The translations under genes and the position numbers were made by a program. 64,000 nt of DNA, taken from assembly GCF_008728835.1 (NCBI RefSeq), contig NZ_CP042582.1, forward strand, positions 5,005,001 to 5,069,000, read 5' to 3'. Below, piece by piece: positions 52,716-62,897 of this stretch. A model generated the notes under the pieces. That model saw only the letters and a program-made list of their open reading frames with translations. It was not told the origin of the DNA and made no database searches. Every line of letters starts with the position of its first letter. The stretch's first letter is position 1. The stretch is from Hypericibacter adhaerens. Lineage in GTDB: Bacteria > Pseudomonadota > Alphaproteobacteria > Dongiales > Dongiaceae.

Positions 52716-53756
52716 ATGGCGAGGATGAAACGGGCAGGAGGGTTGCGGCTTGGCGCGGCGACGCTGCTGGTGGCGTTCGCGGTCGGGCTCGGAGTGGCGA
52801 AGGCGGACGGTCCCGTCACCTTCGTCGGCTGGGGCGGCGAAGGCCAGGATGCCATGAAGAAGGCCTGGGCCGACCCCTATGAGGCCGCGAGCGGCGTGAA
52901 GGTCCTGCAGGACAGCCCGACCGACTACGGCAAGTTCAAGGCCATGGTGGAGAGCGGCAACGTCACCTGGGACGTGGTCGATGTGGAAGGCAGCTTCGCC
53001 TACAAGGCCGCGGCCGAAGGGCTGCTCGAGCCGCTCGATTTCAGCGTGATCGACAAGACCAACCTCGATCCGAACTTCGTGTTCGATCATGGCGTCGGCA
53101 GCCTCACCTGGTCCTGGGTCCTCGCCTACAACAAGACCTCGCTGGGCGACAAGACGCCGGAAGGCTGGGCGGCGTTCTTCGACACCAAGACCTATCCGGG
53201 CGGCCGTGCGGTCACCAAATGGCTGGCGCCGGGCATGCTGGAAGCGGCTCTGCTGGCCGACGGCGTGCCCGCGGACAAGCTCTACCCGCTCGATATCGAC
53301 CGCGCCTTCAAGAAGTTCGATTCCATCAAGAAGGACATCGTCTGGTGGGATTCGGCGGCACAGTCGCAGCAGCAGGTCGCCTCGGGCGAGGCCGCGATGG
53401 GCATGCTCTGGAACGGGCGCGCGCATCTGCTGGAAACCTCGGGCGCGCCGGTCACCGTGAGCTGGAAGGAGAACCTGGTCACCGCCGACTATGTCGTGAT
53501 CCCGAAGGGCACGAAGCATAAGGCCGAGGCCATGAAACTCATCGCCCAGGTCGTGAGCGCCCAGGGCCAGGCGACCCATTCGGCGCTGACGGCCTATGGG
53601 CCGGTCAACACCCAGGCCGAGGCGCTGATCCCGGCGGATGTGAAGCCGGCTCTGCCCTCCAACCACACCGACGGCCAGATCGTGATCGATCTCGGCTATT
53701 GGGAAAAGAACATCGATGCGATCAACAAGCGCTGGTATGAGTGGCAGGCTCAGTAG
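52716..53756 (+). CDS. ABC transporter substrate-binding protein, polyamine (PotD/PotF) type
   Basis: 346 aa. Signal peptide (LRLGAATLLVAFAVGLGVAKA, cleavage near residue 28) and then the SBP_bac_8 fold beginning TFVGWGGEGQDAMKKAWADPY. Internal motifs include YGKFKAMVESGNVTWDVVDVE, TWSWVLAYNKTSL, FDTKTYPGGRA and MGMLWNGRAHLLE. These are typical of spermidine/putrescine and related cation receptors. The ligand could be a polyamine, a quaternary amine or a related N-compound. Start ATG at 52716 follows AGGAGATTCAG. First gene of the plus-strand operon running to 61024, whose ATPase is six genes downstream. Confidence 0.93.
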   Translation: MARMKRAGGLRLGAATLLVAFAVGLGVAKADGPVTFVGWGGEGQDAMKKAWADPYEAASGVKVLQDSPTDYGKFKAMVESGNVTWDVVDVEGSFAYKAAAEGLLEPLDFSVIDKTNLDPNFVFDHGVGSLTWSWVLAYNKTSLGDKTPEGWAAFFDTKTYPGGRAVTKWLAPGMLEAALLADGVPADKLYPLDIDRAFKKFDSIKKDIVWWDSAAQSQQQVASGEAAMGMLWNGRAHLLETSGAPVTVSWKENLVTADYVVIPKGTKHKAEAMKLIAQVVSAQGQATHSALTAYGPVNTQAEALIPADVKPALPSNHTDGQIVIDLGYWEKNIDAINKRWYEWQAQ

Positions 53757-53858
53757 TTCTATCGAGGTTCTGTCGTTGAATTGACGGCCGATCGCGGGGC
53801 GGCGGGCCGGACCCGCCGCCCCGCCTCGGATACAGCTTCGGGATTCGCCTTGCCTGCC

Positions 53859-54731
53859 ATGCAACAGGAAGCCACCGCCGGGCTGCGAGCGGCAGCCGCC
53901 AGGATGAACCGGCCGGCGCGACGCTCCGAGGGGCGCTATGCGCTGCCCGCCTTCTTCTTCCTGTTCTTCCTCTTCGTCGTTCCGCTCTCCTCGCTGCTGC
54001 TGCGCAGCGTCACGGATCCCGTGCCGGGGCTCGGCAATTACGCGCAGCTCCTGACCGACCAGACCTACGGCAAGGTGCTGTTCAACACCTTCGCCGTCGC
54101 GGGCATCGTCACGATCGTGTCGCTGGCGCTGGGCTACCCCGTCGCCTGGCTGCTGGTGCTGCTGCCCTCGCGCGTCGCGCGCTGGCTCTTCGCGATCCTG
54201 CTGCTGTCGATGTGGACCAACCTCGTCGCCCGCACTTATGCCTGGCTCGTGCTGCTGCAGCGCACCGGCGTGATCAACCGCGCGCTGATGAGCCTCGGCC
54301 TCACCGACCACCCGATCCCGCTGGTCAACAATCTCATCGGCGTCACGATCGGCATGACCTACATCATGCTGCCCTTCGTGATCTTCCCGCTGCAGACGCG
54401 CCTCGCCGCGATCGATCCCGCCATCATGCAGGTGGCCGCGATCTCCGGCGCACGGCCGACGCAGGTGTTCTTCCGCGTGCTGCTGCCGCTGTCGCTGCCC
54501 GGCATCTATGCCGGCGGCCTCATGGTCTTCGTCATGGCGCTGGGCTACTACGTCACGCCCGCCATGCTGGGCGGCACCTCGGGCATGATGCTGGCCGAGC
54601 TGATCGGCGTGCAGGTCCAGTCGCTGCTGAACTGGGGTCTCGGCAGCGCCGCCGCCTTCATCCTCCTGTCCGTGACCCTGGCGCTCTATGCCCTCTATGT
54701 CCGCTCGGTCGGATTCGGCCAGGTGAGATAG
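53859..54731 (+). CDS. ABC transporter permease, PotB type
   Basis: 290-aa inner-membrane permease. Six spans: the first at about 35-53 (LPAFFFLFFLFVVPLSSLLL), then between 85 and 285. The EAA loop reads VAAISGARPTQVFFRVLLPLSLPGI. The order is typical of the first permease of polyamine-type importers. The ATG at 53859 (MQQEAT) is chosen. A TTG at 53781 would add 26 residues and a later ATG (53904) is possible; none has a clear ribosome binding site. Encoded 102 bp after the binding protein and 6 bp before the second permease. Confidence 0.9.
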   Translation: MQQEATAGLRAAAARMNRPARRSEGRYALPAFFFLFFLFVVPLSSLLLRSVTDPVPGLGNYAQLLTDQTYGKVLFNTFAVAGIVTIVSLALGYPVAWLLVLLPSRVARWLFAILLLSMWTNLVARTYAWLVLLQRTGVINRALMSLGLTDHPIPLVNNLIGVTIGMTYIMLPFVIFPLQTRLAAIDPAIMQVAAISGARPTQVFFRVLLPLSLPGIYAGGLMVFVMALGYYVTPAMLGGTSGMMLAELIGVQVQSLLNWGLGSAAAFILLSVTLALYALYVRSVGFGQVR

Positions 54732-54737
54732 GCGGCC

Positions 54738-55538
54738 ATGCTGCTCTCCCTCAACCGCATGGGCCCCGGCCGGTTCGGCCTCTACGCCATCGGCATCCTG
54801 GTCGCGGCTTTCCTGCTGCTGCCGATCGTCTTCATCGCGGCCTTGTCCTTCGGCTCCTCGCGCTGGCTGGCCTTCCCGCCGCCCGGCTGGACGCTGCAAT
54901 GGTACGAGGAATTTTTCGCCGACAGCCGCTGGATCGACGCCATCCTGGTCAGCATCCGGGTCGGCGCCGCCGTGATGGCGGCCTCGATTCTGCTGGGCCT
55001 TCCCGCTTCCTTCGCGCTGGTGCGCGGACGGTTCCGCGGCCGCGAGCTGCTGCGCGCCTTCTTCATCGGGCCGATGATCGTGCCCCTGATCATCCTCGCC
55101 ATCGCTCTCTATGGGCTGTTCCTGCACATCGGCCTCAACGGGACCTTCATCGGCTTCGTGGCGGGCCATCTCGTCATCGCGCTCCCCTTCTCGATCATCT
55201 GCATCAGCAACGCGCTCGAGAGCTTCGACGAATCGATCGAGAAGGCCGCGATCATCTGCGGCGCCACGCCGGCCCAGGCGATCTGGCGCATCACGCTCCC
55301 CTCGATCCGCATGGGGATCTTCGCCGGCGCCCTCTTCTCCTTCCTCGCCTCCTGGGACGAGGTGGTGGTCGGCATCTTCATGGCCAGCCCCGACATGCAG
55401 ACGCTGCCCGTGCGGATGTGGAACACGCTGCGCAACGACCTGTCGCCCGTGATCGCCGCGGTCTCGACCCTCCTCATCCTCGTCACCATCGCCATCCTGG
55501 CCGTGGTGATGCTGGTCCAGAAGAAGCGCGCCCGGTAA
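54738..55538 (+). CDS. ABC transporter permease, PotC type
   Basis: 266-aa inner-membrane permease, the second of the polyamine-type pair. The first span is at about 14-37 (FGLYAIGILVAAFLLLPIVFI). The PotC-like periplasmic SSRWLAFPPPGWTLQWYEEFF follows, then five further spans. The EAA loop reads AAIICGATPAQAIWRITLPSI, and ASWDEVVVGIFMASPDMQTLP is near the fifth span. Start ATG at 54738, 6 bp after the PotB-type stop. A 188-bp gap with an AT-rich promoter-like patch separates it from the DUF1185 gene. Confidence 0.92.
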   Translation: MLLSLNRMGPGRFGLYAIGILVAAFLLLPIVFIAALSFGSSRWLAFPPPGWTLQWYEEFFADSRWIDAILVSIRVGAAVMAASILLGLPASFALVRGRFRGRELLRAFFIGPMIVPLIILAIALYGLFLHIGLNGTFIGFVAGHLVIALPFSIICISNALESFDESIEKAAIICGATPAQAIWRITLPSIRMGIFAGALFSFLASWDEVVVGIFMASPDMQTLPVRMWNTLRNDLSPVIAAVSTLLILVTIAILAVVMLVQKKRAR

Positions 55539-55640
55539 AGCGCCCCCCCCCCGCGCGACGGTCGGGCTCTGGATTACGCTGCCGGGGGGTGAAACGGCGG
55601 CAAAATCCGCATTTCGGCTTGGCACTGGCGGCACGCACCT

Positions 55641-55664
55641 ATAATATGAATACCATAATACGGT
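55641..55664. promoter_or_regulatory. Internal promoter/operator candidate before the DUF1185 operon
   Basis: ATAATATGAATACCATAATACGGT. It contains TATAAT and the 10-mer ATAATACGGT, the exact complement of ACCGTATTAT at the GntR gene. It lies about 65-85 bp upstream of the DUF1185 start. Confidence 0.5.
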
Positions 55665-55726
55665 CAGTGCGGATCGGTGATCCGAAGGGATGGATCTGGC
55701 CGTCTTTCGGAAGGAGATGGCCGTCG

Positions 55727-56320
55727 ATGTCCCTGCGTGTCCGCAAGCTGGTCCGCTATTCCGAGGATGTCCTGATCGAGGGGGGCAAGAGCGCCGACGC
55801 CCCCATCCGCATGGTCGCGGTGGCGGCGGTCCTGGCGAATCCCTGGGCCGGCCGCGGGTTCGTCGAGAATCTCCGGCCCGAGATCCTGGCGATCGCGCCC
55901 AAGCTCGGCGAATTGCTGGTGCCCGGGATCATCGAGGCCTGCGGGAGCGTCGAAAAGGTCGAGGCCTATGGCAAGGCGGCCGTGGTCGGCACCAGCGGCG
56001 AGATCGAGCATGCCTCGGCCCTCATCCATACCTTGCGGTTCGGGAACCTCTTCCGGGAGGCGGTCGGCGGCAAATCCTATCTGAGCTTCACCAACAAGCG
56101 CGGCGGGCCGGGCTGCGCTATCGCCGTGCCGATGATGCACAAGCTGGACGAAGGCCTGCGCTCGCACTACCTGACGATCGAGTTCACCATCAACGACGCG
56201 CCGGCTCCCGACGAGATCGTGGTGGCGCTGGGTGCCTCGACCGGCGGCCGCGCCCACCCGCGCATCGGCAACCGCTATCTCGATATGAAGGAGATGGCGG
56301 AAGAGGGCAACCGTGCATGA
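55727..56320 (+). CDS. DUF1185 (amino acid synthesis, PF06684-type) family protein
   Basis: 197 aa, soluble. Recognisable family pattern: KLVRYSEDVLIEGGKSADAPIRMVAVAAVLANPWAG at the N-terminus, ENLRPEILAIAPKLGELLVPGIIEA, EKVEAYGKAAVVGTSGEIEHASA, and SYLSFTNKRGGPGC. The family is called amino acid synthesis from a structural resemblance, and its real reaction is not known to me. It commonly accompanies luciferase-like monooxygenases, flavin reductases and alpha/beta hydrolases, as here. Start ATG at 55727 after AAGGAGATGG. Its stop overlaps the hydrolase start (ATGA). Confidence 0.85.
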   Translation: MSLRVRKLVRYSEDVLIEGGKSADAPIRMVAVAAVLANPWAGRGFVENLRPEILAIAPKLGELLVPGIIEACGSVEKVEAYGKAAVVGTSGEIEHASALIHTLRFGNLFREAVGGKSYLSFTNKRGGPGCAIAVPMMHKLDEGLRSHYLTIEFTINDAPAPDEIVVALGASTGGRAHPRIGNRYLDMKEMAEEGNRA

Positions 56321-57126
56321 GCCTCAGCGAAGGCAATCTGCGCGGCACGCATTTCCGCAGCGCCGGCGAAGGTCCGCCGCTGGTCCTGGTTCACGGGGTG
56401 GGGGCCGACCTGGAGATGTGGACGCCGCTGGCGGCCCTGCTCTCGCGCCATCGCCGCGTCGTCACCTATGACATGCAAGGCCATGGCGAGAGCGCGGCTC
56501 CGCCAGGGCCCTACAGCCTCGCCGATTTCGTGCGCCAGCTCCGTCGCCTCGCCGAGGATATGGAGCTCTCCCGCTTCGACCTGGCCGGCTTCTCGATGGG
56601 CGGTCTGGTGGCGCAGGGCTTCGCGCTCGAGCATCCCGGCTCGGTGAACCGGTTGATCCTGGTCAACACCGTCTATGATCGCAGCACCGCGGAGCGGCAG
56701 GCGGTGCTGGCGCGGGTCGAGGAGGCGCGATCGGGCGGCTATCTCGCGGGCGTCGAGGCGGCGATCGAGCGCTGGTTCACGCCGGCGTTCCGCACGGTCC
56801 GGCCCGAATTGATCGAGCCCATCCGCAGGCGCATGATGACCAACGACAAGGCGGCCTATGTGGCCGCCTATGCGGTGTTCGCGACGGCCGACGAGGCGCT
56901 GGCGCCGCAGCTCGGCCGGATCGAGGCGCCGACCCTGGTCATCACCGGCATGGAGGATCAGCGTTCGACACCGGCCATGGCCCAACGCATGGCCGCCATA
57001 CTGCCGCGGGCGAGGCTGCAGCTTTTCCCCGGTCAGCGGCATATGACTCCGATCGAAGCGCCGGACCGCATGGCCGCGGTCATCGACGAGTTCCTGGGGG
57101 CACCGGACGCCGAGCGACAGGGATAG
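56317..57126 (+). CDS. Alpha/beta hydrolase fold protein (RutD-like architecture)
   Basis: 269 aa. The oxyanion motif HGVGADLEMW lies at about 26-35. Nucleophile Ser93 is in GFSMGG. Acid Asp214 (GMEDQRS) and His242 (GQRHMTPIE) complete the triad. The size and the DMQGHGES motif fit the group of carboxylester, C-C bond or aminoacrylate-type hydrolases that follow oxygenases. It is coupled to the DUF1185 gene by an ATGA overlap and lies 4 bp before the aldehyde dehydrogenase gene, so it probably acts on a ring-opened or hydroxylated product. The exact substrate is unknown. Confidence 0.92.
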   Translation: MSLSEGNLRGTHFRSAGEGPPLVLVHGVGADLEMWTPLAALLSRHRRVVTYDMQGHGESAAPPGPYSLADFVRQLRRLAEDMELSRFDLAGFSMGGLVAQGFALEHPGSVNRLILVNTVYDRSTAERQAVLARVEEARSGGYLAGVEAAIERWFTPAFRTVRPELIEPIRRRMMTNDKAAYVAAYAVFATADEALAPQLGRIEAPTLVITGMEDQRSTPAMAQRMAAILPRARLQLFPGQRHMTPIEAPDRMAAVIDEFLGAPDAERQG

Positions 57127-57130
57127 CAGC

Positions 57131-58615
57131 ATGAACGAGATCGTGAACTATTCGATGTTCATCGATGGCCGCTGGACCGAGGCGGCGGACGGCAAGCGGC
57201 TCGGCAGCGTCAATCCCGCGACCGGCGAGGACTGGGCCTCCTTCCCCGAGGCCGGAATCCGCGATGTCGACGCCGCCGTCAGGGCCGCGCACAAGGCGAT
57301 GACCGAGGGACCTTGGTCCCGCATGACGGCGAGCGAGCGCGGCAAGCGGCTCCGGCGCCTGGCCGATCTGCTGGCGGCGCAAGCCGACGATGTCGCCAAA
57401 CTGGAGACCACCGATACGGGCAAGCTCATCCGCGAGACCCGCAGCCAGACCCGCTACACCGCCGAATATCTCAACTATTTCGCCGGCGCCGCCGACAAGC
57501 TCGAAGGCGCCACGCTGCCGATCGACAAGCCCGACCTCTTCGTGATGACGATCCGGGAGCCGATCGGCGTGGTGGCCGCGATCGTTCCCTGGAACTCGCA
57601 GCTCATGCTCACGGCGGTCAAGCTGGGCCCGGCGCTCGCCACCGGCAACGCGATCGTCATCAAGGCGTCGGAGCATGGGCCCGTGCCGCTCCTGGAGCTG
57701 GCGCGGCTCTGCGCCGAGGCCGACATCCCGCCCGGCGTCGTCAATGTCGTGACCGGCCTCGGCGATCCTTGCGGCAAGGCGCTCACCACCCATCCGCTGG
57801 TGGCGCGCATCGCCTTCACCGGCGGGCCTTCCACCGCGCGCCACATCATCCGCAACAGCGCCGAGAATTTCGGCGTCGTCACGCTCGAGCTCGGCGGCAA
57901 GTCGCCGATCCTGGTGTTCGACGATGCCGACCTCGACAGCGCCGTGAACGGCATCCTCGCCGGCAATTTCGGCGCCACGGGGCAGAGCTGCGTGGCGGGG
58001 ACCCGCGTCTTCATCCAGGCGAGCGTCTATGACGAGGTCCTCGGGCGCGTGGCCGAGCGGGCGAAGCGCATCCGCATCGGCAATCCGATGGAGGAGCAGA
58101 CCGAGATGGGGCCGCTCGCGACCAAGGGCCAGCGCGACAATATCGAGCGCGTGGTCGCGGCCTCGCTCAAGGAGGGCGCCTCGCTGGTGACCGGCGGCTC
58201 CCGTCCGGCGGCACAGCCCAAGGGCTGGTATTTCGAGCCCACGATCCTCGCCTGCGAGACGGCGGCGGTGCCGGTCGCGCGCCAGGAGCTGTTCGGCCCG
58301 GTCCTGAGCGCCTTCCGCTTCAAGGACGAAGCCGACGCGATCGCCGCGGCCAACGATACCGAGTTCGGCCTCGCCGCCGGCATCTTCAGCCGGGATGGCG
58401 GCCGCGCGCTGCGCGTGATGCGGCAGCTGCGCACCGGCATCGTCTGGATCAACAGCTATCGCGCCAGCTCGCCGATCGCGCCCTTCGGCGGCTACAAGTC
58501 CAGCGGCACGGGCCGCGAGGCCGGCCGCGAATCGCTGCTCGACTACACGCGGACCAAGACCGTGTGGATCGATACCTCGACCAAGCCCATGGGCGACCCG
58601 TTCATTATGCGATGA
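57131..58615 (+). CDS. NAD(P)-dependent aldehyde dehydrogenase
   Basis: 494-aa ALDH. Catalytic Cys287 (GATGQSCVAGTR) and Glu253 (LELGGKSP) are present, with the Rossmann-region VPWNSQLML and C-terminal GGYKSSGTGREAGRE. It resembles betaine-aldehyde and aromatic-aldehyde dehydrogenases rather than the ALDH7 enzyme at 26634. It would oxidise an aldehyde produced by the oxygenases or hydrolase of the operon. Start ATG at 57131. The next gene, the ATPase, begins 82 bp downstream. Confidence 0.92.
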   Translation: MNEIVNYSMFIDGRWTEAADGKRLGSVNPATGEDWASFPEAGIRDVDAAVRAAHKAMTEGPWSRMTASERGKRLRRLADLLAAQADDVAKLETTDTGKLIRETRSQTRYTAEYLNYFAGAADKLEGATLPIDKPDLFVMTIREPIGVVAAIVPWNSQLMLTAVKLGPALATGNAIVIKASEHGPVPLLELARLCAEADIPPGVVNVVTGLGDPCGKALTTHPLVARIAFTGGPSTARHIIRNSAENFGVVTLELGGKSPILVFDDADLDSAVNGILAGNFGATGQSCVAGTRVFIQASVYDEVLGRVAERAKRIRIGNPMEEQTEMGPLATKGQRDNIERVVAASLKEGASLVTGGSRPAAQPKGWYFEPTILACETAAVPVARQELFGPVLSAFRFKDEADAIAAANDTEFGLAAGIFSRDGGRALRVMRQLRTGIVWINSYRASSPIAPFGGYKSSGTGREAGRESLLDYTRTKTVWIDTSTKPMGDPFIMR

Positions 58616-58697
58616 ACAGGAGAGCCTTCCCGATGGAGCAATGCCGGCCGATGGCCTCCGATGCACCCCATGCGGCCCCCGCCGAAGCAGGGGCCGC

Positions 58698-59798
58698 ATG
58701 ACGAAGGAGGCTGCACCCGGAATCGTCAGCCTGCGGAACCTCGTCAAGCGGTTCGGCGCGGTCACGGCCGTCGATGGCGTCTCGCTCGAGGTGGGCGAAG
58801 GCGAGTTCCTGACCTTCCTCGGCTCCTCGGGCTCGGGCAAGACGACCACGCTCTTCATCGTGGCGGGCTTCGAGGATGCCACCAGCGGCGACGTGCTGAT
58901 CGACGGCAAATCCGTACTCGGCGTACCGCCGCACCGGCGCAATATCGGCATGGTGTTCCAGCGCTACACGCTGTTCCCGCATCTCAACGTCCATGAGAAC
59001 GTCGCCTTCCCGCTCTCGGTCCGGCACCGGCCGAAGGCGGAGATCGAAGCTGCGGTCAAGGAAGCGCTGCGCCTGGTCCGGCTGGAGAGCTATGCCGAGC
59101 GCAAGCCCGGCGCGCTCTCGGGCGGCCAGCAGCAACGCGTGGCGCTCGCCCGCGCCCTGGTCTATCGGCCGCGCTTCCTGCTGATGGACGAGCCGCTCGC
59201 GGCCCTCGACAAACGGCTGCGCGAGGAGATCCAGGGCGAGATCCGCCGCATTCACCAGGAGACCGGCGTGACGGTGCTCTATGTCACGCATGACCAGGAG
59301 GAGGCGCTCCGGCTCAGCGACCGGATCGCCGTCTTCAGCCATGGACGCATCGAGCAGGTCGGCACCGGCATCGATCTCTACCAATCCCCCAAGACGGCCT
59401 TCGTCGCCGGCTTCATCGGCAATTCGAACTTCATCGCCGGCACGGTCGAGGGCAGCGGCAATAACGGCACCGCGGTACGCCTGCCCGACGGCAATCTCTG
59501 CGCGATCAACGGGACGAAGCCGCCCGAGGGCAGCCGATCGGTCTCGCTCATGATCCGGCCCGAGCGGGTGCGGCTCTGTACCAGCGCCGCCGCCACGGGA
59601 TCGGACTGCGCCGTCAAGGTGCGCATCCGCGAGATCACCTTCCTCGGCGAGAACCTGCATTACACCGCGACCACCGACTGGGGCCAGGTCCTGTCGATCC
59701 GGGAATCCTTCAGCGGCACCGCGTCCGGTCCGCTCGCGGTCGGGTCCGAGGCCTATGCCGCCTGGCGGCCCGCTGATCTTCATCTGTTTCCGTCTTGA
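58698..59798 (+). CDS. ABC transporter ATP-binding protein, polyamine (PotA) type
   Basis: 366 aa. ABC domain with Walker A GSSGSGKTTT (about 43-52), Q-loop VFQRYTLFPHL, signature LSGGQQQRVALARAL, Walker B LLMDEPLAALD and H-loop YVTHDQEEAL. A C-terminal TOBE region follows (about 270-366, SLMIRPERVRLC, IREITFLGENLHYTA). TOBE places it with the MalK/PotA group. It energises the PotB/PotC-type permeases encoded 3 kb upstream; the enzyme genes are inserted between them in one operon. The ATG at 58698 is chosen because the preceding frame is unrelated sequence. Confidence 0.93.
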   Translation: MTKEAAPGIVSLRNLVKRFGAVTAVDGVSLEVGEGEFLTFLGSSGSGKTTTLFIVAGFEDATSGDVLIDGKSVLGVPPHRRNIGMVFQRYTLFPHLNVHENVAFPLSVRHRPKAEIEAAVKEALRLVRLESYAERKPGALSGGQQQRVALARALVYRPRFLLMDEPLAALDKRLREEIQGEIRRIHQETGVTVLYVTHDQEEALRLSDRIAVFSHGRIEQVGTGIDLYQSPKTAFVAGFIGNSNFIAGTVEGSGNNGTAVRLPDGNLCAINGTKPPEGSRSVSLMIRPERVRLCTSAAATGSDCAVKVRIREITFLGENLHYTATTDWGQVLSIRESFSGTASGPLAVGSEAYAAWRPADLHLFPS

Positions 59799-59857
59799 GG
59801 CCGGGCGGCGGAAGACCGCCCCAGGCAACGCGTTTCGAGGGAGGAATTGCCGTCATC

Positions 59858-61024
59858 ATGAGTCCCGAAGGCCGCTCGATATTCGATCCGAAGCTCTATG
59901 CCAATGTGCTCCGCCCGCCGCTGCAGGCCGAGTCTCTGCCGGCCTGGTGCTATACCAGCGAAGCGTTCCACGGCCGCGAGATCGAGGAGATCTTCTACCG
60001 CAACTGGATCTGCATCGGCCGCGAGGACACGCTGCCGGAGGCCGGCGACTATCGGGCCTTCGAGTATTGCGGCAGGAAGCTGATCGTGATCCGGGGCCAG
60101 GATGGCCGGATCAATGTGCTCGACAATGTCTGCCGCCACCGCGGAACCCTGCTGCTCACCGGGGCGGGACGGGTCAAGGTGATCCTCTGCCCCTTCCACC
60201 ATTGGGGCTACGGTTTCGACGGGGTGCTGCGCGGCGCCCCCACGATGGAGCAGACGGAGGGCTTCGACAAACGCGAGTACGGGCTCAAGGCCTATGAGGT
60301 CGAGACCTGGAACGGCTTCATCTTCATGCGTCTCGTTCCCGGCGGCCCCGGTCTCGCCGAGGCCATGGGCGACATGGACCGGCTCGTCGCCCCCTACAAC
60401 CTGCCCGACATGGCGCTCGCGCGGTCGAAGACCTTCACCGTCGCCTGCAACTGGAAGCTCTTCATCGACGTCTTCATGGAGGACTACCACGTCAAGCCGG
60501 TGCATAAGAGCTCGATCGCCGGCACCTATACCGCGCCCGAGCCGCTGGAGCGGATCAACGGGGATTTCGCCACCATCTTCAACCCGCATCAGGGCACCAG
60601 CGCGCTGCTGACGGGCGAACAGTATCTCGCTTTCCCGCCGATCCTGGGCCTCACCGGCAAGGCCGCGGCCGGCACGCGCTATCTCTTCTTCTATCCGACC
60701 TTCGCCTATGCCTGCACGGTCGACTGCATGTGGTTCTTCGAGATCTATCCGGAAGGGCCGTCGCGGACGAAGGTGGTCATGAACATGTGCTTCCCGCGCT
60801 CCACCGTGGCGCGCGCGGATTTCGAGCAGAAGTTCAAGGCCTACGAGACCCGCTGGGCGGTCTCCATGCAGGAGGATGTCGACGTGCTCGAGCGCCAGCA
60901 GGCCGGATTCGAGACGGACCAGTTCACGCCGGGCCGCTATTCCCCGCTCGAGCCCGTCGTCAGCATGTTCGCCAGCTGGCTGGTGCGTCATGCGATCGTC
61001 ACGCCGCAGGAGCGCGCACGCTGA
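59858..61024 (+). CDS. Rieske [2Fe-2S] aromatic-ring/amine-type oxygenase, alpha subunit
   Basis: 388 aa. Rieske ligands are Cys92, His94, Cys111 and His114 (CRHRG, CPFHHW). The catalytic mononuclear iron region FIDVFMEDYHVKPVHK has Glu208, His211 and His216. It is distinct from the Rieske protein at 19899. It resembles single-component alpha subunits that demethylate or hydroxylate quaternary amines or aromatic acids. No beta subunit or reductase gene accompanies it. The ATG at 59858 is about 12 bp after GGGAGGA. It is the last gene of the importer operon, so it likely acts on the imported compound. Confidence 0.9.
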   Translation: MSPEGRSIFDPKLYANVLRPPLQAESLPAWCYTSEAFHGREIEEIFYRNWICIGREDTLPEAGDYRAFEYCGRKLIVIRGQDGRINVLDNVCRHRGTLLLTGAGRVKVILCPFHHWGYGFDGVLRGAPTMEQTEGFDKREYGLKAYEVETWNGFIFMRLVPGGPGLAEAMGDMDRLVAPYNLPDMALARSKTFTVACNWKLFIDVFMEDYHVKPVHKSSIAGTYTAPEPLERINGDFATIFNPHQGTSALLTGEQYLAFPPILGLTGKAAAGTRYLFFYPTFAYACTVDCMWFFEIYPEGPSRTKVVMNMCFPRSTVARADFEQKFKAYETRWAVSMQEDVDVLERQQAGFETDQFTPGRYSPLEPVVSMFASWLVRHAIVTPQERAR

Positions 61025-61215
61025 CCACGCCGCCGTCCTTCATACGGCGCTTCGATCCGACTATCTGACGCGGGTTCCGAATTCGACGGCCGCCGCGATG
61101 GCCGGCGTTCCGGCGCCGGCAGGCGTTCGGCTTGACAGCCGGCAGAGGGTGAAGGGATAAGGACGGGAACTCCCCCGGCGCTCCTTCGGGATCGCCACCG
61201 GCCAGCGGAACCGCC

Positions 61216-62796
<1,581 letters not shown>

Positions 62797-62897
62797 GATC
62801 GGCCGCGAACAGCTCTGCCGCACCCGACGCTCGGGGCCAATATCCTTCAGCCGCCTGAATCGCCATCGATCCGGATGAAGCGGAGGAAATCGACATC

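Noticed and set aside
52608-55634. 1008-aa minus-strand open frame opposite the polyamine-type importer
   Set aside because: Antisense shadow rich in His, Glu, Gln and Arg. The plus-strand genes are clear family members.
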